Source: Varroa destructor
Lineage: Eukaryota; Arthropoda; Arachnida; Mesostigmata; Varroidae
DNA: 64,000 bases
Assembly: GCF_002443255.2 (NCBI RefSeq)
Contig: NW_019211454.1
Location: forward strand, 15,984,243 to 16,048,242
Direction of reading: 5' to 3'
This document shows, piece after piece, positions 54,698 through 64,000 of the stretch. The translations under genes were made by a program, and so were the position numbers. The first letter of the stretch is position 1. Every line of letters starts with the position of its first letter. A model generated the notes under the pieces. The model saw only the letters and a list, made by a program, of their open reading frames with translations. It ran no database searches and was not told the origin of the DNA.

Positions 54698-54765
54698 AGT
54701 GCCGTCATTGCACTAGTGCCGTCATTGCACTAGTGGCGCCATTGCACTAGTGGCGCCATCTAGCG
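54698..54765. repeat. 17-bp tandem array, four units
   Basis: There are four head-to-tail 17-bp units. The first two are identical (AGTGCCGTCATTGCACT), the third is AGTGGCGCCATTGCACT and the fourth is AGTGGCGCCATCTAGCG. On the minus strand the last unit reads CGCTAGATGGCGCCACT, which contains an exact match to the CTCF core consensus SYAGRKGGCRS. The array lies about 0.6 kb below the sushi-like module 1 exon. Confidence 0.85.
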
Positions 54766-55343
54766 ATAGTAAAGAAATGGCTGAGCCTCCTGTATTAGGA
54801 GGAGGATAATCAGTGCGTGAGTTGTTTTGGAATTTTGAATCTTTAAGACTCTCCATTAGCTGTTCTCTCATAGCTGGTCTTGTCTAGCGTGCTCGTATCT
54901 GCATGCAACATCATAGACATTGGATCGCTTGTCTTGTAGTTTGATTTGAGGCAACTGCTGTCATACCTTGTCTTCTTGGACGCTTTTGAACGAAAATACG
55001 CGACTACTATATTATAATAACATATTAGAATATTAACAGCTTACCGCCAGCTATATACCAAATGGAACAAGAGTTCATCGCAGGAGTATTTGACCATTAG
55101 CCCAAACTGCTATAGAAAAAATCCATCTACAACAGCAAAAAACCTGGCGTATGATTAAAGGATAAAAACTAACAACGTATCTGTTATCCCCGTTACTAAT
55201 ACGATCGATTCAACAATATGGTCCATAGAAACAATTGGAAAAAATCTGTACTTAACGTTGTCATGTGTGACATCACTAACTTAAACAAAAATAGCTGAAA
55301 ACATAGTTAGAAAATTGCATATATCCGTAATCGGATATATTAC

Positions 55344-55526
55344 CATCAGCATTTGTCGAGCAGATAGGCCCTATCCAAGATCCGTTTACGCAGGAGATCT
55401 TGCACATACGCTGTTGACCGTCGCTAAGAAGCCCAGCAAATAGGATGTCGTTGACCCGATCAAATGTGGCCTCGTCGCCTGGCTGTGTGGTATCGTTAAA
55501 ACGAAGCGATGGCGTTGGACACCAAC
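55344..55526 (-). CDS. hig: hig-like exon, sushi-like module 1
   Basis: The acceptor is a T-rich tract ending TGTAATACAG and the donor is GATG/GTAATA. The exon is class 1-1 (two bases in, 60 codons, one base out). The protein begins WCPTP and ends in CKISCVNGSWIGPIC. It has four cysteines (about residues 57, 96, 100 and 110) and a Trp before the last one, the C3-x3-G-x-W...C4 pattern of a sushi domain. The C2-C3 spacing is very short, so it is degenerate. Sequons NDT (residue 65) and NGS (residue 102) suggest N-glycosylation outside the cell. It joins the micro-exon at 63,498-63,540 and the exon ending at 41,304. Confidence 0.85.
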
Positions 55527-58500
55527 CTGTATTACAGGAAAACAAGAATAACCCCTTGAATATATTAAGTGTTTTACTATAAGGAGAAAAAAAATTTGAT
55601 ACATGTTTTATCTAAGAGAAGTGTTTTTATTTATACGTTTACTTTTATTGTTTTAGTTAACAGTTAGTTGGTTTGTTGACAGTTGTTAGTCAACAACTTG
55701 CCAATTTAGGCACAGGCAATTTCCAATGTAAGCATTAGGAGAACTTGTAGGACAACAAAAGGGACACACCGAACGAAGGTCTGTTCGGGGCTGTCTGTGT
55801 TCAGAGGCCATTTCATGCTACTACTAAAAACAAAATTTACTGAACTCGTCCAAACAGTTAGTGTCGTTTCATTAGTAGTGGTTGTTTAAAAATAATAAAT
55901 CAATTATATTTGTTTGTCTAGAGAGGATTATATAGACCGTTTTTATTTGCAATTTCAGATACTTACATTTTCTTTGTTTGTAAATATTATATAATTAGAA
56001 GAAGTAGCAATGATTAAAAGAAACTATAATAATATTGATGAATATTTATCGCTACTTGTATTATATTTCTCGATAGTATTGACAGATCGAATGGACATTT
56101 TTGGGATGAACAAGTGTTCCACATCGCAATCGAGCGAAACGAAGGATTATATAATTAATAAACGTAAATATGAGAACCCTCAGCCCAACACTGTGACCGA
56201 TACTTATTAATTATTTTCACTAAAAATGAATAAAATCCTACTGAATAGCATACTCCATAGTTCAATATCGGTTACATTGAAACGTAACTGTCGTGCGGCG
56301 GAAGAGAACCGATATTAGCATCTACCTAAACTTTTTTACGTATCGGTGTTGCATAACGCCGAGAAGAATCTATCGGTGTACGGCGAAAACTATCTGGAAC
56401 ACAATCTGTTTCCATGGAAATACAACCGTTGCTGGTCAGACCTAGAAATCTCCATGCGTATTGCCCCGGGAAGCTTTGAGTTCCTTGCTAACGTTCTAAG
56501 CGATGTACGAGCATTTCTACGTGTTCGACATATTCTTTCTCTCGCTTTCACAGTACAGTTAGTTTGTAGATGTTTCCAGTAACAGGCAAATTGTTCGGCC
56601 CTGCTAACAAGGCTGACGCCCGGGTTTTTAGTCTTACCTTAGAATAGATGCAACTACCGCAGGTACAGCTAGCTTATGGCTATCTGCATAGCTGAACAAT
56701 GTGGCAGCCGAATTGCTGAGCCTCTTTGTCAGACACAACGTACACTTCCCCCCTCCCGGGTCGCCCCAGCCCTGCTACACACATTTGCCTTCAACCACAT
56801 ATAAAGCCTATTCGAGTATCCGTAGATACTGACCCATGCAGAGAACGCAGTGGGCAAGCAGGCAGACGGAGACCCCGGCCGGGCCCGCCAAGGAACACGC
56901 CATGATTTTACGAAATATTTCCCCGGAGACTAATCCACCGGGTTTAGCTGGCCCGTGGCCAGCAGGTTCGCAGGTCCTGATGCATCATCGTTAGCCTGTT
57001 TCCGACTGACCCAGGGCATTCTGGTCCTGGCGACCCGGTAGCCCATTGAACGAAGGCGAAATAGAACGCATACTATAGCCGGTATATACTATCGCTCTCG
57101 GCGAGGCTTCCGCTTGATTACGGTTCTCTGGCGAGCCATTGAAGGTGCGAGGTACTGACGCTGTGGGACGACAAGAAAAACGACGAACGGCCATGCTGGC
57201 AAGGCAAATGTCCTTAGTCAATAGAACAGAAGATATGAGCTGTTTTGTGATGGCAAACATCGCGAAGGCGGCCACCATTTCGTTGCGGAGTTGCTATGCG
57301 TCGGCGGTCCAGGAAGCTGGGTAGGGAGGTAGAATCCGCGGGCTTGTAGCGTCTGGAATCGTTTCGAGGGCAAAAGTGAGACCTGTCATGCCCACACCAC
57401 CATTGAGAAGTCATGCCTATCCAAAATAGACGGCGACGATGGGGCTAGACCTCTCACCTATGAGCGCAAGGCCGCTGGCGTGGCTCCTGTCGCATGTCCT
57501 GTCGAGGTTATGTCGCCTCTCGGTTTGGGAGTACCCTTGAAACCGTGCAGTCTAGGAATTGATGCAGATCGTATCTCATATCGCAAAACGAACAAAACGT
57601 CCTGCTCGCCCAAGCCCTTAGTCTGTGGAGGAATGCGTTCATTGACGTTTATGCAATGGTATGCTGAAAAAGTAAACGATCAAACAGGTGGGTCTACTTA
57701 AGGTGCTCATTCAAAAAGAAACTAACACTATTGACGCTGCGGACTATTTTGGCCCTAGGCCCTTGTTCTGCAAACTGAAGTATTTTGCAAGGCTTTTCTA
57801 ACGACCCTATTCGATGAAACAGTTGAGTTATGGTCACCTAAATACTTATGAGAAGAGCTGAGGCTTACTGTAAACTGGGGTGTTCACCAAGGTATTGCCG
57901 AAACACACAGAGACTTTGCATAGACACATTGGGGTTGGAACTGGGAATGCTCGAGTCTTACCCTAAAGATGTAAATTAAATACATCCTGGACCAGTTTTC
58001 AGTATATGTATATATACTATTATCCGGGTGCTTTCAATGTTATTAGAGTTACTTCTGACTAACTAGAAATCCATCTACGATGCTCATCTCATTGTAGGCT
58101 GCCACCGGGGCATTGAACGTTCGCTCTAACACGCAAATCTTCGAAACACGATGAAAACGATTCTCAACGAAAGTTTTTGGGCGTCTAATTATATCGAATG
58201 GGTATTTAAATTCACTAACATCGTATATCCACATGAATATCCAAGGTTCAAGCAGTGTTTCAAAGCTACGAACATACACGTGTTTATAGATGATATAATT
58301 TAGTGAAATATTGCCAGACGCTGTTTGCGAATATTCCAGAAAACCTTTAATATTTGCAAGTTTATTTCTCATAACAGGAGCTCGGTCCTTTTTTTTGTAC
58401 TTGGTCGTATTTTTCATAACAACATCTCGCCGAAGGCGCACGTTTCTGAAAAACTGCATGCCCCTTCAGCGCACTGCAATTAAGCTCGAACGAAAATGTC

Positions 58501-61500
58501 TTCTCGGAAATCACAAGCGCTATCCTATTCATGCATAAAATAACTTTAAATTAATGTCGGAACCCTTAGTTAAAGTATGTTAAGCACAAGCAGGAAACAA
58601 AACTTGGATAGGTCACACACAGGTAATGAAGAATGGACGAAATCGCCGCAAGTACTAATAGGTAGGCAAAGTTCTAGGGCGGCGAAACTGTACGGTTCGG
58701 CAATGTGATGTTATTAAGAAGAGACGCATTATTAATTGTGAGTTCTCATCAAAAGCACGGGTCGCAACATAAAGCTTACTGACTTCCAGACGCCGGCGTT
58801 TTCCGTTTCGGATAGACCAGCGAAAAATCCTACGCTGAAAGACCGCCTGCTGTCGCTTGAACATTCCATTCGCAGATAAATAGGTTTAATTCTAATGATC
58901 TCTTTTCGTATTGCATGTCAAGACCCGTACTGTTTCTCTGGTTCGTTGCGGCTCGTTGACCACTTCAGCTGTCGTCACGAATGTTCCTGATGATTGACGG
59001 CCTGTTCAACAACGTTCCGCATACCACGTTTTCATGTTTCGCACGGCCATCTTCGTCCATTCCGCTACCATCGCCTCTGTCTACGACCTTGCAAAAGATC
59101 GCATTCATCACCGTAAGTCATTTTGTCCTCATAACTCGCGAACTCGTCGTTGCTTGACATAATAGCTCGGTCTGCTGCCTTATAGAAGGTCGCAGCTTTG
59201 AAAGAAGAGCTTCTTCACTGCACTACAGGATTAAAACAATTACAGGGTTTAGTCACTTTTTACAAATTGCAACATGTAAAACTTACTGAACTACAGGTCT
59301 TTTTCCGAAAAATCTCGGGATTCTACGTTATCTCACGCCGTGCTCCGCTACCCTCGACCATCTCTGCCCGTTCCGCTGTGCTTCGCGTCTCGGGCAAAGA
59401 CGTCTTTTGTTGCTGAATGCATCGCTTAGTGATTTGCACAAGCGGTTTCCGCACTAAACGACCCCAAATAAGGATATGGGACGGGCCGCTGTGAACCGTG
59501 TCTGCCGACTTATATCGTGCGGTGGGCGTAGCATAGAAAGTAAGGCTTAAGAGCAGCGACAAATAAATGGCGCGCAGACGATGTCTTCGTTGTCATCTAT
59601 GGCGCACGCAAAAATGTTAGTGAGCCATGTTTCTTTTTCTGTTGAAAGCGAGGGAGGAATGAGCGCCCGGGGTCACAAAGGCCAAAGGAGTGCGATTTGT
59701 TTCAGAAAGAAACAGAGCGACGAGGTGGTAGCTTTACCCCTAGGGCTTGAAGGAAATTTAGGTGCCCTGTAGTTTTGGATAGTAGCGGCTAAGCAGCCGA
59801 ATAACTTAGCCTTCCTGGCCGAAACAAAGGACAATTAAAAGGAGAACTAGAAGAAAATAAGGAAGATCCGCGCAAAACTAGCCTAGCGCTCAAGATCTTA
59901 TGTTGTGATTACATTCCTCATATTGCACGACGATAAGGCCGAGCAGCGATGAGATCCCAACCGCTACTGGTAACGAATAAAATGATAGGACGTCGCCCTC
60001 CGCGAGGTTGCAGATCTATAGCGGTGTCATTGATTCTCATTTACCTTTCTCAAGTACATGCACACCGAAGCTTCTAGTAACTGCACACAATCATGCAGGA
60101 AATGGTTATGAAGACACGTGCAAGAACCGATGCCAAAACTTTAATACGCGAGAGAAAAAATAGTGCCGCGTATGTACACGAACAGTTTCACAAATATGGT
60201 AAAAACGCATAGGTACGCGAGAAAATGTAGCGTTCGGGGGCGGAGGGGGCGGGATAGAAAGACAAAGTGTGTAACCAACTTTTACTTGTCTACTGGATAC
60301 AAGTATAATGAAACACTTTCTATGTGCGCTTTAGGATACGAATATATAACACGGTGGTCGTCTATCTCTTCGAAAACGAGCAGTAACGTCTTTAAGGTAT
60401 CCCTTTGGCAGAAGCAAAAGTTCTGTTGCTTTTCAGTTTTTCTCTTTAATAAAAGTTGTGGGTAGATATAGTGTGTCGCCGCCGTGGCCTTATCGCGGTA
60501 TTTCGCTGACTCAATTTTCAAAAGCCTGTAAGCCCCTCTCAGTCTGGAAATAAGAATGGCTGCGAAGATTACGGAGCTAGCTAGTTGTTTATCATTGTGG
60601 GCGGGCTTCTCGAGCACCATCTGTACGACCAAAGTTTACAATACTACGTGAACACTATTTTCTTTTTTGCACGTTTCGTAAATTATAACTAGTCCTATCC
60701 AACCTAAATTTTTGTACTGCGTAAATAAGCCTTCGTCCGTAACGAGTAATGAATATTTTAATTTGAAAATACACGAGGAAATCGATGATCGGACATTTGT
60801 TATTATTTTCTCAGTTGTTCTACGAGTTGCCCGTACTCAGGCATAATAGGCCCATGCCTATACAATAAGCTGGCATTTACTTACAGTTAAAGAAAGCCTG
60901 TCATCATATAGCTATAAATAAATAGGGCTGTATCATTACATTGTATATGCTGCAATACAAAACGTATTTATTAGATTTGTTTCCTTATTACTTTGAACTC
61001 TACGAAGCTAGACAGTCCGTACTCCTAAATTATTATTTGTGTTAAGGTATGTGATATCATGTATATCGGCTCCATGAATGTCAACATTATTATCTACGTC
61101 GATATATTTCGACTAAACTATATAAAACTATATACCATGTTCTTGTGTTTTACCTAAGGTATTCAAGCCTATTTGAAACGGTTAGCTCCCATCAAAAAAT
61201 GAGGTGTGCCCACACATTAAATTCCCATAATTTATCTGGCAAACACGTTACCCTCTGCTTTATCACAAAGACATACCAAACTACATTTTTAGCCTATTTA
61301 TGTAGCCATTACGGTTGCAGCTCACGCTAACTTAAAGATGGATATTTTAAAATATAAAAATGATTTGTACTATCTCGTTGTATATATATCTGTCACACCA
61401 CACAAACTAATAATTACATGGAGTTTCAAATTTTTGGCTGTGAAGGTTAGAAGGCTGCGCTTCGAACGAAGCCGATTTCGCTTGAAACCCACCGATTTCT

Positions 61501-63497
61501 CAATGAGTGCCTTTTTACTCCTTTGCTTATGTTCAACATCCTTCATTTTCGACAATCGAAACATCTAATACCGCTGAGCCGGCGCGGCTGCCCTGGACGC
61601 TTATGTCAGGGCAGACCTCAGTGTAACGGACGCATGAAGACCCGTCAGATGATAAACCAACTAACCGTTTCGTCGATCGTTACACGGATGACTTGGACAG
61701 GTAAGAGTGCCCCGTAAGGTGTCGTGTGTTGCCGAAGGACAAAAAATGGGACAGTAGTGAAAATTCCATCTTATTTTTAATAACAATTTATCTAAGTTAG
61801 TGGTTTTTCGAGTGCGGAAGCAGATGTTATAACGATGGCGAATCTGATAAAAACGATTCGACTTCAGATCAGTTCGCCTCCTTCGGTTTGCTCTCCCCAT
61901 TGTGCTCTAGGAAGCTCCGGTGCTACTAGACAAAACGAAAGCACACGGAGTGCTCTTTTTCCTGTACTGGTTCGTTCCGTATTACAGCTCAAGCACCACG
62001 GCAAAAGGCAAAGAACACACACAGAGAGAGAAAGTGAGAGGGGGGGGGGGGGGGGACCAAAAAGCTCATCTAGGAAGTCCAATACATTAAGCGCACTTCT
62101 GCGCGCAAGTGTGTTTCTGGCACCTCCTTCACAGCTTTTTTTCTGACTCGTTATCTGTTCCGTGTGTTGGATGGTCATTATAGGTGTCACTTGTGCTCAG
62201 CCTGCAGTCTTTGGCTACGCCGTATGGTCTCCAATCGTCTTCTCCACTTAGCACACCGACTGTCTTCTAATGCCCGAAACGCAGGCCAATCTTGTCTATT
62301 TTTTTTCTCTCTCACTTGTTTGTTGTTGAACCTGCGCCAGCTGCATCCCTAACCATAGCAGCCTTTTCGAGTTTCTACCTAGAACTTTTTCACCGTATAC
62401 GATAGCCATCTTTTTCAAACCGTTTATGATAGCCATCTTTTCAAAATATAACTGCACCCACTAGCGATAATCCAGTTGACTAGCGTTTTCTTATGGATAA
62501 ATCTTGTCAAAGTTTCGTATCGGTGACCCAAGTGGCGACTCGCACAATGGTCAGACACGTTTCAGGTATGCGGCAGTAATAACGAAGGAGGCGTCATAAA
62601 CCGGGATCGAAAACGTGATTAGTGCAGCGAGCCGTAATTAAAAGCGCCGAAGCTGCTGCTAGCAGAAGCGCCAGTCTGTTAGTATCGTGTTGTTACCACC
62701 CAGCGCTGGATTGTGGCCATCTGATATCGGCCAAAAGAGATAGTAGTTTTCGGAGAAAGTGGGACATTAGTAGTGGCTGAACGGTCATGGGCTTTTGGGC
62801 CTATTTATGCGATAGTATGCGAGGCTCATAAACGAGAGCTGCATCTGTCCTACTCGTAGAAAACGTTATCCTTGCATCAGCTCGTCTTTATTATAGCTAA
62901 CCGTCATATTAAGACATGATCAGAAAGCTTGTTGAGCCGGATTGGGTTGACAGAAGAAAACAGATAAACATTTCAGTGGTCATCGTTGGCCAAGTAAAAT
63001 CGACGAGCAGGAATCGTACGGAATGGACTTTCATCCGCTGCCATCCTATCCGCAGGACGTAACACTAGAGGAGTCAACGCAGTCAGGGCCAAATGAGTGA
63101 TGGCAGCCAGCCTAAAGGCAACGTTCCTATCTAGACGACCAGACAAGCAAGCTAGCTATATATCTTCATAAAAACGCTCGCTAGAATATACGTATACCCA
63201 AACAAAAGTTGCTGTGTGCGAAAGCATCATATATCTGCAAGTATACTCACACATACGATTAAAGCAGGGCAAAAGAGGAAAGTTCTAAAGAATAAGAAGC
63301 GGTAAGTTACACGATGATATGGATCGAGAGAGTAGTGCAAATACCGTGGACTACGCCAGTATTTGGACCCAAATAAATAGCACCCATCGGCGCAACCTTA
63401 ATGACACAATAATTTAATAACCAAGCAACCAATATTACCAGAGCAAACTGTAAGAAAGCTTTTGATCATAGAAAAATGAAGGATTAGGTACACTCAC
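55527..63497 (-). other. hig-like intron (8 kb)
   Basis: This intron lies between the micro-exon and the sushi-like module 1 exon. It is AT-rich at 55.6-56.3 and 60.7-61.4 kb and G+C-richer around 56.7-57.7 kb. A 136-codon minus-strand frame at 58,049-58,459 and a 78-codon plus-strand frame at 56,346-56,582 have no recognisable domain. A short direct repeat (GATAGCCATCTTTT) lies at about 62,401-62,445. Confidence 0.7.
62040..62055. repeat. Poly-G tract (16)
   Basis: Sixteen uninterrupted G following an AG-rich stretch, intronic. Confidence 0.95.
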
Positions 63498-63540
63498 CTT
63501 CCACCTTTCCATTCTCTGTTGTGAAGAACTCAACGTGAGC
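63498..63540 (-). CDS. hig: hig-like micro-exon (43 bp)
   Basis: This short exon encodes AHVEFFTTENGKVE and then one base of a glycine codon completed by the next exon. The donor is a near-perfect GGAAG/GTGAGT. The acceptor sits behind a long pyrimidine tract (TTTTTCTTTCTTTCC...TCCTC) and ends GAAGCAG. Because AAG and CAG are adjacent, the exon may start at 63,540 or three bases earlier (63,543), adding one Gln. The upstream junction is phase 0 and the downstream is phase 1, matching both neighbours. The frame has no ATG between an upstream TGA and this point, so it is an internal exon and not a start. Confidence 0.7.
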
Positions 63541-63671
63541 CTGCTTCAAGAGGAAGATTCGGAAAGAAAGAAAAAGTTCCAAGGAGAGTGTGCAGAGTTT
63601 GGGATGTCCTTTATGCAGCAGTCATTGTTACCAGTGAAAGAAGCAGCACTTCCGTAGTCTTAAAGGCTCAC

Positions 63672-63792
63672 GTACATGGCCTTACAAGGTGTACCTCTTC
63701 TGCCCCAAAAACCCTTAGCTGACATCGATGGATGACGCTGCACCGCCATCCATTGAACATCTGTTTCGACAGCACGGACCGGCTTGAGATAA
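63672..63792 (-). CDS. hig: hig-like exon, N-terminal segment (5' border uncertain)
   Basis: This is the most N-terminal exon I can join. The 3' border is a good donor (TAC followed by GTGAGC) leaving phase 0, which fits the next exon after a 131-bp intron. The frame has an in-frame TAA further upstream (near 63,835), so the exon must begin after it. The best acceptor is TTTTTACAACAG, giving a start at 63,792 with one base of a split codon. An alternative acceptor lies about 20 bp upstream. The 40 codons include VQWMAVQRHP, then AKGFWGRRGTPCKAMY with one cysteine. No domain is recognisable and there is no hydrophobic signal sequence, so an earlier exon must supply the start. The 3' border is fairly secure; the 5' border is not. 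Confidence 0.55.
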
Positions 63793-64000
63793 CTGTTGTA
63801 AAAACACGACTTCCGCGTTGGTGAGAACCGTCGCGGTTACATACTGCCAGAAACCTTCGGCACACGTCGATAAGCAAAATGGAGCGGCGCGTGGTCGGTA
63901 TGGAAAATCGCCGTCGGAAACTGCTGCTGAAGCCCACGATAAGTACATAGACCTCTTTCAAAGGCAGTATTATTGTTGTCAAAAATATTGAAAAGCCGAT

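Larger units (their letters stand above)
41305..55343 (-). other. hig-like intron (14 kb), largest in window
   Basis: This intron lies between the sushi-like module 1 and module 2 exons. It contains a CA repeat (45,405-45,422), a C run (46,622-46,641), two G runs (46,891-46,905; 47,231-47,245), a possible transposon-derived frame (51,202-51,504), short repeats of CATCTGAGGTTA near 53.7 kb and the 17-bp array at 54,698-54,765. I found no further exon of the gene, and none is required by phase. Confidence 0.7.
3691..63792 (-). other. hig: Hikaru genki-like gene, partial (10 exons in window)
   Basis: This is the span of a secreted, multi-domain Ig/sushi protein gene. Ten exons join with matching phases at every junction (1/2 base splits or clean phase 0) and all introns are GT-AG. 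The product read so far is about 481 residues: N-terminal segment (1-55), sushi-like module 1 (about 57-110), sushi-like module 2 (about 130-205), Ig-like domain (about 219-320), sushi 3 (324-379), sushi 4 (384-437), and half of sushi 5 (from 442). Known Hig proteins are synaptic-cleft matrix proteins that help organise nicotinic receptors. That role is inferred here from family likeness, chiefly the Ig region with its PGS...YCLF...W.W pattern followed by sushi repeats. The paralogue Hasp is the main alternative. No initiator ATG, signal peptide or stop codon is visible, so both ends are missing. Confidence 0.75.

Noticed and set aside
58049..58459. 136-codon minus-strand frame as a possible gene
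   Set aside because: It is AT-rich, within chance length for this DNA, and has no recognisable motif or supporting neighbours.

Overview
The window looks like intron-rich animal DNA, most plausibly from an arthropod. The exons are short (43-208 bp) with GT-AG borders, and the introns run up to about 14 kb. There is no operon structure, and I found no bacterial-type genes, ribosome binding sites, tRNA, rRNA or CRISPR. A chelicerate (mite or tick) is a guess from gene content and intron size only.

One gene accounts for almost all the coding sequence I can defend. It lies on the minus strand, and its ten recovered exons run from about 63,792 (N-terminal side) down to 3,691 (C-terminal side). 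I rebuilt the exons by hand from splice borders. All nine junctions agree in reading phase, giving about 481 residues of continuous protein. In order these are: an N-terminal segment of unknown fold, two degenerate sushi (CCP)-like modules, one Ig-like domain split over two exons, two complete sushi domains each on its own symmetric 1-1 exon, and the first half of a third sushi domain. This fits the secreted synaptic-cleft protein Hikaru genki (hig) of arthropods or its CCP/Ig relative Hasp. The signal-peptide exon and the C-terminal exons appear to lie outside the window, beyond 64,000 and below 1.

Everything else is intron or flanking DNA. It holds microsatellites, several unusual pure G or C runs of 15-20 bases, a 17-bp tandem array with one CTCF-core-like match, and a few open frames that cannot be assigned. 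The most notable of these are a 214-codon plus-strand frame at 39,012-39,656, a cysteine-rich minus-strand frame near 26.1-26.4 kb broken by one TGA, and a short transposon-like frame near 51.2-51.5 kb. I see no convincing undescribed multi-gene system. The strongest result is the exon-level reconstruction of the hig-like gene.
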